Assembly (NCBI GenBank): GCA_016841875.1 | Contig: JAENYG010000031.1 | Coordinates: 1 to 32,978 of the forward strand | From: Syntrophomonas sp. | GTDB taxonomy: Bacteria > Bacillota > Syntrophomonadia > Syntrophomonadales > Syntrophomonadaceae | DNA: 32,978 nt | Direction of reading: 5' to 3' | Shown: one piece after another, positions 1-8,207 of the stretch | How the letters are laid out: every line of letters starts with the position of its first letter | Numbering within the stretch: the stretch's first letter is position 1 | Program-made: the position numbers and the translations under genes | The notes under the pieces: generated by a model | Database searches by the model: none | Told to the model about the DNA's origin: nothing | The model's input: the letters and a program-made list of their open reading frames with translations, nothing else

Positions 1-54
1 CAGGTATTCATTTGTATTATTGTCATTTTTTATAAGGTGTTTTTCAGTGGTCTC

Positions 55-73
55 GGACAGTCCCCTTGACACT
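55..73. repeat. Possible REP-like half element
   Basis: On the minus strand this reads AGTGTCAAGGGGACTGTCC, which resembles one arm of the TGTCA...GGGGAC-type repeats seen intact at 7116-7188. No matching second arm is visible before the window edge, so it may be a degraded copy or chance. Family assignment is by eye only. Confidence 0.3.
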
Positions 74-89
74 CATGCTTACTTTATAA

Positions 90-165
90 TGGCAGGGGAG
101 ACAGGAATCGAACCTGCAGCCCCTGGTTTTGGAGACCAGTGCTCTGCCAATTGAGCTACTCCCCT
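90..165 (-). tRNA. tRNA-Trp (anticodon CCA)
   Basis: The minus strand folds into a complete 76-nt cloverleaf. The acceptor stem is AGGGGAG/CTCCCCT, followed by discriminator G and an encoded CCA end at 90-92. The D arm reads GCTC...GAGC. The anticodon stem is CTGGT/ACCAG around the loop CTCCAAA, which gives anticodon CCA. The T arm is GCAGG/CCTGT with loop TTCGATT. It decodes UGG for tryptophan. No other tRNA lies beside it in the window. Confidence 0.97.
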
Positions 166-205
166 GCATTTAACGATGCTTTATAAGGCATCATCAGCAG
201 AATCA

Positions 206-234
206 ATTTTAGCATATATTCTCTACTGCTTCAA
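206..234 (-). promoter_or_regulatory. Sigma-A promoter of tRNA-Trp
   Basis: On the minus strand there is a -35 box TTGAAG (229-234), a 17-nt spacer and a -10 box TAAAAT (206-211) preceded by TGC, which makes an extended -10. It would start transcription near 199, about 34 nt before the mature tRNA 5' end at 165. Spacing and position fit a housekeeping promoter well. Confidence 0.65.
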
Positions 235-367
235 GAGTGTATTTTTGACAGTAGTCAGCTTCCGGGTCAGGTCTGCACCGCTTAAGCAATTTTGATATTA
301 TAAGCCGATGGGCTTGTTTATTTATGATGACTCCCTTAATCAACTGGCCAGGATCTGTGCAGGCTGT

Positions 368-703
368 TTACCTTTTCAAAATGGGGATATCATCAGCGAG
401 TTCCTTAACAATCTCCACCAGGCCCATAAATTGATTTCCTTCATACCAGGGTGACTGGATGATGAGCTTCTTCTGCCCGTCTTTTTCGCTTATGTAATAG
501 TTCTCAACCTGCTTTTCCAGCATGTTGGTGATCGTCTCCTGGGCTTCAGGTGGGTGGCAATCCAGGAGCTGCTTTCCAATCAATTCATATCCTCCGTATT
601 TTTCAAAAAGTTCTGCTGATTTTTCATTCATGGCGGTGATGATGCCCTCGGAATTACAGACCGTTATGGCTGCGGGAAAATCTTTTACCCATGCTGCATT
701 CAT
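368..703 (-). CDS. Small single-domain PAS protein
   Basis: Encodes about 111 residues that are almost entirely one PAS sensor domain: the N-terminal DFPAAITVCNSEGIITAMNE stretch, then a helical GGYELIGKQLLDCHPPE segment and a closing beta-sheet (KLIIQSPW, FMGLVEIVKEL). There is no kinase, HTH or cyclase output domain, so it is likely a stand-alone sensor or a partner for another protein. The reading frame is open upstream to 745, but the ATG at 703 has GGGAGGA about 7 nt before it, whereas no ribosome site precedes 745; the shorter start is chosen. The ligand cannot be read from the sequence. It is transcribed divergently from the ddl gene. Confidence 0.8.
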   Translation of the reverse strand: MNAAWVKDFPAAITVCNSEGIITAMNEKSAELFEKYGGYELIGKQLLDCHPPEAQETITNMLEKQVENYYISEKDGQKKLIIQSPWYEGNQFMGLVEIVKELADDIPILKR

Positions 704-924
704 CAATAAATCCTCCCAAAATTGTTTCTTACTATAATAATACAAAAGATTCTTTAATAAAAAAATTAATAATACAACTAAAATCGACCTGAATTTTGCG
801 CTTCTATGGAATATAATCTAAAATAATCCTAGTGCATGGAATAATAGTAGACGCAAAGTAATATCTCTTACATAAACCTGCCTTAAGAGGTGGGCTATAT
901 AAATATGACAGGGCGGTGAATTAA

Positions 925-1854
925 ATGATAAGTGTTCTAGTGTTGATGGGTGGACTGTCCGAAGAAAGGGAAGTATCTCTGAAGAGCGGGGCAGGAGTTT
1001 ATGATGCGCTGAAGAAATCGGGCTACCAGGCCAAAACTCTGGATTTGAGCAGGGAAAACCTGGGAAAAATAAAAGATATCAGTCCAGATGTAGTTTTTAT
1101 AGCCCTGCATGGTAAATATGGAGAAGATGGAACCGTGCAGGGATATCTAGATATACTGGGAATTCCATATACTGGTTCCGGGGTTGAGACTAGTGCTATC
1201 TGCATGAATAAGGGAACTACTAAAAAGATTTTATGCTATGAGGGTATTCCCACCGCTGACTTTGTGATAATTACCAAATATAAATACCGCAAGAACCAGT
1301 ATAATTTAAGTGAGATGGTCATTGAACTGGGACTTCCACTGGTAGTGAAAGCAGCTACCCAAGGATCCAGTATCGGGGTATATATAGTAAAAACGGCAGA
1401 AGAATTGGAGTCTGCTATTGAAGAGGCTTTTAAATATGACCAGGAAGTGGTGATCGAGAAGTTTATCCAGGGTCCGCAGCTGACCGTAGCCATAATTGGC
1501 AATGAAGAACCGCAGATACTGCCTGTTATAGAGATAACTGCAGCCAATGAGTTCTATGACTATGAATCCAAATATACCCCCGGGATGTGTGAACACATTA
1601 TCCCGGCTAGGGTGAGCGAATCAGTGAATGCTAAAGTAATAGAGATAAGTAAAAAGGTTTATACAAGCTTTAAATGCCGGGGTTATGTTCGAGTTGATTT
1701 TATGATTGATAAGGATGAAAATCCTTATGTGCTGGAAATAAACACTATACCAGGAATGACCGCCATGAGTCTGGTTCCGGATGCTGCTCGGGCAGCAGGT
1801 CTGAGCTATGAAGAACTGGTAGACCGAATTGTGTGTCTGGCTCTGCAAAAATAG
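925..1854 (+). CDS. ddl: D-alanine--D-alanine ligase
   Basis: This cytosolic ATP-grasp enzyme joins two D-alanines for the peptidoglycan pentapeptide. At 309 residues it has the usual length for Ddl. Family hallmarks are the N-terminal VLMGGLSEEREVSLKSG, the substrate-loop region GKYGEDGTVQGYLDILGIPY, GSGVETSAICMNKGTTK, the glycine-rich loop KAATQGSSIGVY, and the C-terminal metal-binding VLEINTIPGMTAMSLVP, in which E and N bind magnesium. The ATG at 925 follows AGGGCGGTGA. A TATAAT box lies at 812-817, but I see no convincing -35 at the right distance. A small gene follows about 80 nt downstream and may be co-transcribed. Nothing is truncated. Confidence 0.95.
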   Translation: MISVLVLMGGLSEEREVSLKSGAGVYDALKKSGYQAKTLDLSRENLGKIKDISPDVVFIALHGKYGEDGTVQGYLDILGIPYTGSGVETSAICMNKGTTKKILCYEGIPTADFVIITKYKYRKNQYNLSEMVIELGLPLVVKAATQGSSIGVYIVKTAEELESAIEEAFKYDQEVVIEKFIQGPQLTVAIIGNEEPQILPVIEITAANEFYDYESKYTPGMCEHIIPARVSESVNAKVIEISKKVYTSFKCRGYVRVDFMIDKDENPYVLEINTIPGMTAMSLVPDAARAAGLSYEELVDRIVCLALQK

Positions 1855-1934
1855 AGGACAAAAAGGTATTCGGGGGGCAGATAGAGAAAAATACATGTAG
1901 AATAAGAGCACACTATGCGGACAGAGGTATAAGA

Positions 1935-2255
1935 ATGACTAATTTTCTGCCGGCCGGGATGATAAATGAGACCCTGGAAGATATATGCCACAAAATCACT
2001 GAGATAAAAGAGAAGCTTTCTCAAAGTGATACCGTATATGTTCAGAAGGGACTTCAGGAACTTGAAGAAATGACTCTGGACCTGTGGGTATTTATTGAGA
2101 AGTTTACCTGCCAACCTTTAATATATACTGGTCCTGGGAGTACGGAAGAAATAATCAAAAGACTGGAATGGGCCCTGGCTTTTAGCGAGGAAGTAAATCC
2201 CAATGAATTATTATTACTTCAGCAGCAGATTAAAAAGAAAGCATCCCATAAATAA
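1935..2255 (+). CDS. Hypothetical helical protein
   Basis: A protein of about 106 residues that I do not recognise. It is predicted to be largely alpha-helical, with charged heptad-like stretches such as ETLEDICHKITEIKEKLSQS and GLQELEEMTLDLWVFIEKF, and a Lys-rich C-terminus (QQQIKKKASHK). No signal peptide, membrane segment or metal motif is visible. The frame is open from 1833, inside the ddl end, but the ATG at 1935 has AGAGG about 8 nt upstream and begins the part that looks like protein, so it is preferred. It lies in the same direction as ddl and ahead of a strong hairpin at 2272-2302. Codon usage resembles its neighbours. Confidence 0.6.
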   Translation: MTNFLPAGMINETLEDICHKITEIKEKLSQSDTVYVQKGLQELEEMTLDLWVFIEKFTCQPLIYTGPGSTEEIIKRLEWALAFSEEVNPNELLLLQQQIKKKASHK

Positions 2256-2271
2256 TAATATCAAAAAAATC

Positions 2272-2302
2272 ATTAGCCTTAAGATGGTATCTTAAGGCTA
2301 AT
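2272..2302. terminator. Hairpin terminator between operons
   Basis: Perfect 14-bp inverted repeat, ATTAGCCTTAAGAT / ATCTTAAGGCTAAT, around the loop GGT. On the plus strand it is followed by only a short T stretch and then an A-run; read on the minus strand it runs into TGATTTTTTT. It closes the ddl transcript and could work in both directions. Confidence 0.6.
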
Positions 2303-2358
2303 TGCGTCAAAAAAAGCCTAAAAACATCGCATAAGCAAATGTTTAAGGAGGCAAACAA

Positions 2359-4053
2359 TTGTTTAAAATAGAAGATTTAGCTCAAAAACTAGTGAGGATT
2401 GACGGATCGGGGTACAAAGCATATAAGGATATACAGGGCTCTTATGAAGCCGGCGATGGTTTTTTGTTTATAGACCATGTTCAGGCTGATCCTTATGCTC
2501 CTCCTAGTAAGATCAGGTTAAGAGTGCCCATAAAAAAAGCTGGATTTCCAGACTATCTTTATGAAGGAATTCGTGTGATAGCACTGGAAGACATCATTGC
2601 TCGCAGGGTCAGAACTAATATCAAAGAAAATTACTCACGAGGCATAAATATCGATGCTGGACAACAGCAGGTATTGAAGCGAACCGCTGCCAAGGTTACG
2701 CCTGAATTTATTGAGGTTCGAATGACGGTAGGACTTCCAGCGACCGGTCGAAGGATACAGGGCCGGGAAGCAAAGGAGATACTATGCCAGGCACTTCCGG
2801 AAATTGCTCGGCAATCGCTGGTTTTTAGTAAGGGATTAGAGAAGCATATGGCTGAATGTGTGTATCTATATGAAGATCAAGATTTTATCAGAGAGGAATT
2901 AGCTAAACATGGCCTGGCAGCGTTTGTTGCTAACGGGTCCGTCCTGCCAAGAAAAAGCGGTAATAGTGACCTGCCTATGTTGGAAAAGGATTGTGTGGTA
3001 TTTCAAAGCCCGGCCAGTATGGAAGTTGAAATGGAGACTGTTCATCACGGAACGATTAAGGGCATGGGGATACCCAGGGGGGTCACTCTTATTGTGGGGG
3101 GAGGATACCATGGCAAGAGTACTCTATTAAAATCCATCGAAAGAGGAATATACAATCATATCAGGGGAGACGGTCGGGAATGGATTATCACTTCACCAGA
3201 TGCAGTAAAAATCAGGGCCGAAGATGGACGTAATGTGGAAAAGGTTGACATAAGATATTTTATTGACAACCTACCGCTGGGGCAAGATACCCGGGAGTTT
3301 TCAACTGCCAATGCCAGCGGCAGTACTTCGCAAGCAGCGAATATCGTGGAAGCCATAGAAACTGGTGCTGATCTGTTGCTTTTAGATGAAGATACTAGTG
3401 CAACTAACTTTATGATCAGGGATGCCCGGATGCAGAAGCTGATTACGAAAGAAAAAGAGCCCATAACTCCTTTTGTTGATCGGGTACGGCCCTTGTATGA
3501 AAAACATGGTATATCGACCATACTGGTAATAGGTGGGGCCGGGGATTACCTGGATACTGCCGACCGGGTGATAATGCTGGATGCTTACCGGGTCTATGAC
3601 GTGACAGATAAAGCCCGGGAAGTGACCCGGTCTATAAAGAGTGGAAGAGTACAGGAATCCCAGGGTGAGTGGGTGAGTTCCCCGGGACGGGTGATCAAAA
3701 AGGCCAGTCTGAATTTTGCCCGGGGGGATAGAGTTAAAGTTTCGGCTAAAGGACTGCAGACTATCATGGCCGGCAGGGAGATAGTTGATCTGGGGGGGAT
3801 CGAGCAACTCCTGGATAGCAGTCAAACCCGGGCCATTGCCGAGTGCCTGCGTTATATGGAAAAGTATGTGGATGGCCAGCGAACCTTGAAAGAGGTGCTC
3901 GATTTAATTTGCAGAGATATGAACCAGGATCTAGCCCAGGTTACTCTATATAAAACCGGGATGCATCCCGGTGAACTAGCTATGCCCAGGAGGTATGAAC
4001 TGGCTGCTGCCATTAATCGACTGCGCACCCTGCAAATCGGGCTTCTGATATAA
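2359..4053 (+). CDS. ABC-class stand-alone ATPase
   Basis: A 564-residue soluble protein of the predicted 'ATPase of the ABC class' family (COG3044). The N-terminal 235 residues are the family-specific domain, starting near LVRIDGSGYKAYKDI. The nucleotide-binding part has a Walker A variant GGGYHGKST (about 247-255), a signature-like ASGSTSQ (about 319-325), and Walker B LLLLDEDTS (about 339-347). The tail ends in MPRRYELAAAINRLRTL. No membrane segments are present, so it is not a transporter subunit; the cellular role of the family is not established. The start is TTG at 2359, with AAGGAGG seven nt upstream. It stands between the hairpin at 2272 and the mqn operon promoter, so it is probably transcribed on its own. 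Confidence 0.88.
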   Translation: MFKIEDLAQKLVRIDGSGYKAYKDIQGSYEAGDGFLFIDHVQADPYAPPSKIRLRVPIKKAGFPDYLYEGIRVIALEDIIARRVRTNIKENYSRGINIDAGQQQVLKRTAAKVTPEFIEVRMTVGLPATGRRIQGREAKEILCQALPEIARQSLVFSKGLEKHMAECVYLYEDQDFIREELAKHGLAAFVANGSVLPRKSGNSDLPMLEKDCVVFQSPASMEVEMETVHHGTIKGMGIPRGVTLIVGGGYHGKSTLLKSIERGIYNHIRGDGREWIITSPDAVKIRAEDGRNVEKVDIRYFIDNLPLGQDTREFSTANASGSTSQAANIVEAIETGADLLLLDEDTSATNFMIRDARMQKLITKEKEPITPFVDRVRPLYEKHGISTILVIGGAGDYLDTADRVIMLDAYRVYDVTDKAREVTRSIKSGRVQESQGEWVSSPGRVIKKASLNFARGDRVKVSAKGLQTIMAGREIVDLGGIEQLLDSSQTRAIAECLRYMEKYVDGQRTLKEVLDLICRDMNQDLAQVTLYKTGMHPGELAMPRRYELAAAINRLRTLQIGLLI

Positions 4054-4069
4054 AATATAGTACCTTATC

Positions 4070-4078
4070 TGATATAAT
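4070..4078 (+). promoter_or_regulatory. Extended -10 promoter of the mqn operon
   Basis: TGATATAAT just upstream of mqnE is an extended -10 (TGn plus TATAAT). No good -35 is visible at 17 bp, which is normal for extended -10 promoters. Transcription would begin near 4085, leaving a leader of about 25 nt before the ATG at 4110. Confidence 0.5.
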
Positions 4079-4109
4079 GAGTTTTAAGTAAGACGATAGG
4101 AGTTGGCTT

Positions 4110-5192
4110 ATGGATAATAGACTGCTGGAGATCAAGGAGAAAGTGAAGAGTCATGAGCGGCTCGACCGGGCAGATGGGTTGTATTTATATGAGAGTCATG
4201 ATCTGCTGGCTATAGGTGAAATGGCACGGAATAAGAAGTTGGAGATGTCAGGAAAGAATGTGTATTTTAATGTGAACCGCCACATCAACCTGACCAATAT
4301 ATGCGTATCCCGTTGTAAATTCTGTGCTTTTGGAGTAGATGAAAACGGAGAAGGCGGCCCTTATTTGATGACCGCAGATGAAGCATTTGATTTTGGAGCA
4401 GCTGCGGTTGATCACGGGATTACCGAATTTCATATAGTAAGTGCTATGCACCCTAACCTGGGTTTGGATTACTATGCTGAAGTGGTTAGAAAGTTAAATC
4501 AGGGGTTTCCTGATATACATATTCAAGCTTTTACTGCCGTAGAGATTTTTCATATGCACCGGATCAGTGGGAGAACCATACGGGAAGTCTTGCAGGTACT
4601 GAAAGATGCAGGTATGGGCTCCATGCCTGGCGGAGGAGCAGAGATTTTTAATGATGAAATAAGACGAAAACTGTGTCCGAATAAAGCTATGAGCGATGAA
4701 TGGCTGGAAGTACACCGTATTGCTCACCAGATGGAAATCAAAACCAACTGCACCATGCTTTACGGACATATTGAAAGTAAAGAAGACCGGATCGAACACA
4801 TGATAAGACTGCGGGAACTTCAGGATGAAATGCCGGGATTCCAGTCTTTTATCCCGCTGCCGTTTCTACCTGAAAATACTTCTCTGGAGCATATCAAGCG
4901 AACCAGTGCCGTCGATGATTTGAAGACCATAGCCATATCGCGTCTTATGCTGGACAATATGCCGCATATCAAGGCCTTCTGGATCATGTTGGGCCTGCCC
5001 ATCGCGCAGATAGCTCTGGATTTTGGAGCAGATGATATTGATGGTACCGTAGTAGAGGAAAGAATAATGCACGCAGCTGGTGCAGGCACGGCTAAGGGCA
5101 TCAGTAAAGAAGACCTGGTAAACCTGATCAAAGATTCAGGATATATACCTACCGAGCGAGATACGCTTTATAATATTATAGAAGAATTTTGA
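4110..5192 (+). CDS. mqnE: Aminofutalosine synthase
   Basis: Radical SAM enzyme of the futalosine route to menaquinone: it couples 3-[(1-carboxyvinyl)oxy]benzoate to SAM's adenosyl group, giving 6-amino-6-deoxyfutalosine. The 360 residues match the family length. The 4Fe-4S motif is C65-VSR-C69-KF-C72, preceded by NRHINLTNI. SMPGGGAEIFNDEIR and the C-terminal FGADDIDGTVVEE are typical of the MqnE/MqnC family; pairing with the mqnC paralogue downstream and the MqnE-like HMHRISG/AMHPNLG segments decides the assignment. AGGAG precedes the ATG. mqnA follows 13 nt after the stop, and the operon order is E-A-C. Menaquinone fits an anaerobe that feeds electrons from acyl-CoA oxidation into the membrane. 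Confidence 0.93.
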   Translation: MDNRLLEIKEKVKSHERLDRADGLYLYESHDLLAIGEMARNKKLEMSGKNVYFNVNRHINLTNICVSRCKFCAFGVDENGEGGPYLMTADEAFDFGAAAVDHGITEFHIVSAMHPNLGLDYYAEVVRKLNQGFPDIHIQAFTAVEIFHMHRISGRTIREVLQVLKDAGMGSMPGGGAEIFNDEIRRKLCPNKAMSDEWLEVHRIAHQMEIKTNCTMLYGHIESKEDRIEHMIRLRELQDEMPGFQSFIPLPFLPENTSLEHIKRTSAVDDLKTIAISRLMLDNMPHIKAFWIMLGLPIAQIALDFGADDIDGTVVEERIMHAAGAGTAKGISKEDLVNLIKDSGYIPTERDTLYNIIEEF

Positions 5193-5205
5193 TAGGAGAA
5201 TAAAA

Positions 5206-6033
5206 ATGAGACCACGTGTAGGGCATATACAATTTATCAACTGTTTTCCTCTCTTTTATGGGCTGATAGAAAAGAAGTTCCTGCTGGAAATTGACCTTAT
5301 TAAAGGGATACCTACCGATCTGAATCGGATGCTGCAGGATAATGTTCTGGATATGGCCCCCATTTCTTCTATCGCTTATGCCAGAAACTACCGGGAATAC
5401 ATTTTGATGCCCGATATTTCTGTAAGTTCAGACGGTGAAGTCAAGAGCATATACCTGTTTTCCAAATTCCCCATTGAGGAACTGCACGGTAAAAAAATAG
5501 CTTTAACCAATGTATCAGCCACATCTCAAGCTTTGTTGAGAATAATTATGGCTCGCTACTACCAGGCAGTACCGGAATATTTTCAGTCAACCCCGGAACT
5601 GGGAGCTATGCTGTTAGAAGCCGATGCAGCCCTTTTAATCGGTGATGATGCTCTAAGAGCACGTTGTAAAACTTACGATCGCTTGCATATTTATGACCTG
5701 GGAGAATTATGGAAGAAGTTCACCGGACTTCCCATGGTGTTTGCAGTATGGGCTATTCGTAAAGATTTCGCCCAAAATAATTTGGATCAGATAAAAATCA
5801 TTAAAGATACTTTTACCGAGTCTATCAAACTGAGCCTGGAGAATATCTGGGATGTAGCAGCCAAAGTGGCCCAGTGGGAAGACTTCGAAGAAGAATATTT
5901 GGTAGATTATTTCAAGACTCTGAGATTTGACTTCGACCTAAAACAGCAGGAAGGATTGATGGAGTACTACCGGCAGGCCAGGATGCAGGGCTTGATCGAT
6001 GAAGTGCCGCCTCTGGAGATTCTTGATATATAG
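5206..6033 (+). CDS. mqnA: Chorismate dehydratase
   Basis: Converts chorismate to 3-[(1-carboxyvinyl)oxy]benzoate, the first committed step of the futalosine menaquinone pathway and the substrate for mqnE just upstream. The 275 residues are of family length and show the periplasmic-binding-protein-like fold of MqnA/MqnD: N-terminal VGHIQFINCFPLFYGL, the DMAPISSIAYARN segment, LTNVSATSQALLRI, and AALLIGDDALR. No signal peptide is present, so it is cytosolic. ATG at 5206 follows AGGAG. The stop codon TAG overlaps the start of the ribosome site of mqnC, so the two are translationally coupled. Confidence 0.92.
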   Translation: MRPRVGHIQFINCFPLFYGLIEKKFLLEIDLIKGIPTDLNRMLQDNVLDMAPISSIAYARNYREYILMPDISVSSDGEVKSIYLFSKFPIEELHGKKIALTNVSATSQALLRIIMARYYQAVPEYFQSTPELGAMLLEADAALLIGDDALRARCKTYDRLHIYDLGELWKKFTGLPMVFAVWAIRKDFAQNNLDQIKIIKDTFTESIKLSLENIWDVAAKVAQWEDFEEEYLVDYFKTLRFDFDLKQQEGLMEYYRQARMQGLIDEVPPLEILDI

Positions 6034-6044
6034 TGGAGGAAAAA

Positions 6045-7109
6045 TTGCAAACTAAGAATATAATGGATGATATAGTAAAAGGGCGGCGCATGACCAATAA
6101 AGAGTTTATGCACCTGCATGAGCATGCCAGTCTGCTGGAACTGGGCCAGGCAGCAACTCAGGTCAGAGAGAACATATTCGGCCATAACCTGGCAACTTTC
6201 ATAATAGACCGCAATATCAACTACACCAATATTTGTTCGTGCCAATGCAAATTCTGCGCTTTTTACCGTGAAAAGGATCACCCGGAAGCTTATATTATAG
6301 ACCGGGGAACCTTGATGGAAAAGATTGAAGAAGCCGTGGCTCTGGGAGCCACCCAACTTATGATACAAGGGGGTATGAATGAGGACCTGGGCATTGAGTA
6401 TTTTGAAGAAATGTTCCGGAGTATAAAATCGCGTTATGATATCACCATTCATTCCCTGACTGCTCCGGAAATAGTATTTATTGCTGAAAAATCAGGTCTG
6501 AGTATTAAAGAAACCCTGCTCCGCTTGAAAGATGCGGGATTAGATTCTTTACCCGGTGGGGGAGCTGAGATACTGCATGATGATATAAGGAAAGCCATCA
6601 GTCCCAACAAAATTATGACCAGCCGCTGGCTGGAAGTAATGAAATCAGCTCATGAGATCGGTTTGAGATCTACTGCCACTATGATGATGGGCAGCGTGGA
6701 AGGGTTGGAACACCGCTTATATCATATAGAAAAAATCCGCAATCTGCAGGATGAGACCGGAGGCTTCAGAGCATTTATTGCCTGGACCTATCAGCCTGGC
6801 AATAATCAACTTCTGGGGAAAAAAATCACCTCGGCTCTTTACCTGCGTTTTCTGGCTCTGACTCGCTTGTATTTAGATAATGTGAAACATATACAGGGGT
6901 CCTGGGTTACTCAAGGGGATCGTGTTGGTCAGCTGACTCTCTATTTTGGAGCTGATGACCTGGGGAGCATAATGCTGGAAGAAAATGTAGTGAGAGCAGC
7001 CGGAACCACACACAGCATGGAGTTTGAACGAATGGTGGATATGATCAGAGAAAGTGGACGGCAACCAGCGCTCAGAAATACTGAATACCAGATATTGAAA
7101 GTACTCTAA
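6045..7109 (+). CDS. mqnC: Cyclic dehypoxanthinylfutalosine synthase
   Basis: Radical SAM enzyme that cyclises dehypoxanthinyl futalosine (DHFL) to the spiro ring compound of the futalosine pathway. The cluster motif is CSCQCKFC (first, fifth and eighth Cys), preceded by NINYTNI, and SLPGGGAEILHDDIRK and FGADDLGSIMLEENVV are the MqnC equivalents of the mqnE motifs. An open frame begins with GTG at 6033, but GTG there is inside the ribosome site GGAGG (6035-6039); the TTG at 6045, five nt after it, is the better start, giving 354 residues. An ATG at 6063 is a less likely alternative. It is the last gene before the REP-like repeat at 7116. mqnB and mqnD are not in the window. Confidence 0.92.
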   Translation: MQTKNIMDDIVKGRRMTNKEFMHLHEHASLLELGQAATQVRENIFGHNLATFIIDRNINYTNICSCQCKFCAFYREKDHPEAYIIDRGTLMEKIEEAVALGATQLMIQGGMNEDLGIEYFEEMFRSIKSRYDITIHSLTAPEIVFIAEKSGLSIKETLLRLKDAGLDSLPGGGAEILHDDIRKAISPNKIMTSRWLEVMKSAHEIGLRSTATMMMGSVEGLEHRLYHIEKIRNLQDETGGFRAFIAWTYQPGNNQLLGKKITSALYLRFLALTRLYLDNVKHIQGSWVTQGDRVGQLTLYFGADDLGSIMLEENVVRAAGTTHSMEFERMVDMIRESGRQPALRNTEYQILKVL

Positions 7110-7115
7110 TATGCA

Positions 7116-7188
7116 TTGTCATTGGGGACGGTTCTTTTTGACAATGTTTTCTGCTGATGTTGTCAAAAAGAACCGTCCCCAATGACAA
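7116..7188. repeat. REP-like long inverted repeat
   Basis: Two perfect 29-nt arms (7116-7144 and 7160-7188) around a 15-nt loop. Each arm begins TTGTCATTGGGGACGG and ends CTTTTTGACAA, so the arm also carries short inverted ends (TTGTCA/TGACAA). GGGGACGGTTCTTTT-type palindromes are, from general knowledge, dispersed in many bacterial genomes and linked with IS200-like REP-associated transposases. No transposase is present here. It lies directly after mqnC and could also act as the operon's terminator or mRNA-stabilising hairpin. Confidence 0.85.
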
Positions 7189-7284
7189 AAGAATCATATA
7201 TGTGACACAGGTATTAGAATAAAAAACAGGGATTCTAGCAGGGGATTAAGAAGTAAATGTGTAAGAAAGAGAGGGTATAGTATA

Positions 7285-8124
7285 ATGAATATACCTGCTG
7301 CTGATTTTGGTCTGCTGGGCGGGTCAAGTACCTTGAGCATTGAACTACCCGAAGAAATGAATTATGATTTTGTAGATGTGTTGGAAAACGGGCTGGTTTT
7401 TCCTACCCCCTACGGAGAAAGCCCGGAATTCAAATACCTTAGTCTATTGGGAGAAGACGGAATAAAAAGAAGCGTTCTAACCTGCAGGATGCATGGTTGG
7501 AGAAGCGGTGTAAACAGAGCAGATGCTTCTCGGCAGGTTTTTTATGTGTTTAAGGAAGCTGGAATAAAAAAAATACTGGCCGAAGGAGGGGTAGGTGCCA
7601 TAAACCACCTTTTGAAGCCTAGAGATATTGTGGTACCCTATGACTATATAGATGTATCCATGAGAAAGGATGTCTCGTTGTCTGATCGCTACCTGCTGGT
7701 AATGAGAGATGCCCTGTGTAGTGAGATGAGACAGGCCATGGTGGAAGTAATGCAAAGCACATGGCAGAGTGGAAGGGTATTTGATCGTGGAGTCTATGTT
7801 AATACAGATGGAAGACATTTTGAAAGCCCGGCAGAAATAAACAGTTTCAAGATATCAGGGGCAGATGTGGTAGGGCAGAGCTTGTGTCCTGAAGTATATC
7901 TGGCTCGTGAAATAGCGGCCTGTTATGCAGGTTTGTATCTGGTAGTTAATTATGCCGAGGGAATTGTATCGCCCTGGCAGCATGAAGAACTAGAGGATAT
8001 ATTCTATAGTGAGAGCAGGGCGGTGGCTGCTGTAATGCTGCAGGTACTGCGAAATCTGCCGGTTAAGCAGGAATGCGGATGCCCAGAACTTAGAAAAGAT
8101 ACTCTGCTGTCTAAAGTATATTAA
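7285..8124 (+). CDS. Nucleoside phosphorylase (MTAP/PNP family)
   Basis: A 279-residue cytosolic protein of the purine nucleoside / 5'-methylthioadenosine phosphorylase family. Seen are the N-terminal [11 protein letters not shown], the phosphate-site region [55 protein letters not shown], the [10 protein letters not shown] segment, and the substrate-side [11 protein letters not shown] near the C-terminus. The usual MTAP TDYDCW or PNP NKV signature at that last site is not conserved, so substrate is open. Following mqnE-A-C in the same direction, it could cleave aminofutalosine or futalosine, the MqnB-type step missing from the window; a simple methylthioadenosine salvage role is equally possible. 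The start ATG follows GAGAGGG. A REP-like element separates it from mqnC. Confidence 0.75.
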   Translation: MNIPAADFGLLGGSSTLSIELPEEMNYDFVDVLENGLVFPTPYGESPEFKYLSLLGEDGIKRSVLTCRMHGWRSGVNRADASRQVFYVFKEAGIKKILAEGGVGAINHLLKPRDIVVPYDYIDVSMRKDVSLSDRYLLVMRDALCSEMRQAMVEVMQSTWQSGRVFDRGVYVNTDGRHFESPAEINSFKISGADVVGQSLCPEVYLAREIAACYAGLYLVVNYAEGIVSPWQHEELEDIFYSESRAVAAVMLQVLRNLPVKQECGCPELRKDTLLSKVY

Positions 8125-8207
8125 TATATAAAACTACGAGGTTATCCAGCAAGCTGTCAATTATTATGTTATGTCATAAGGATATTAAACAAATGGAGGA
8201 GATAATA

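Noticed and set aside
8166..8207. Earlier ATG start for the UPF0182 protein
   Set aside because: No ribosome site before 8166; GGAGGA precedes 8208 at the correct distance.
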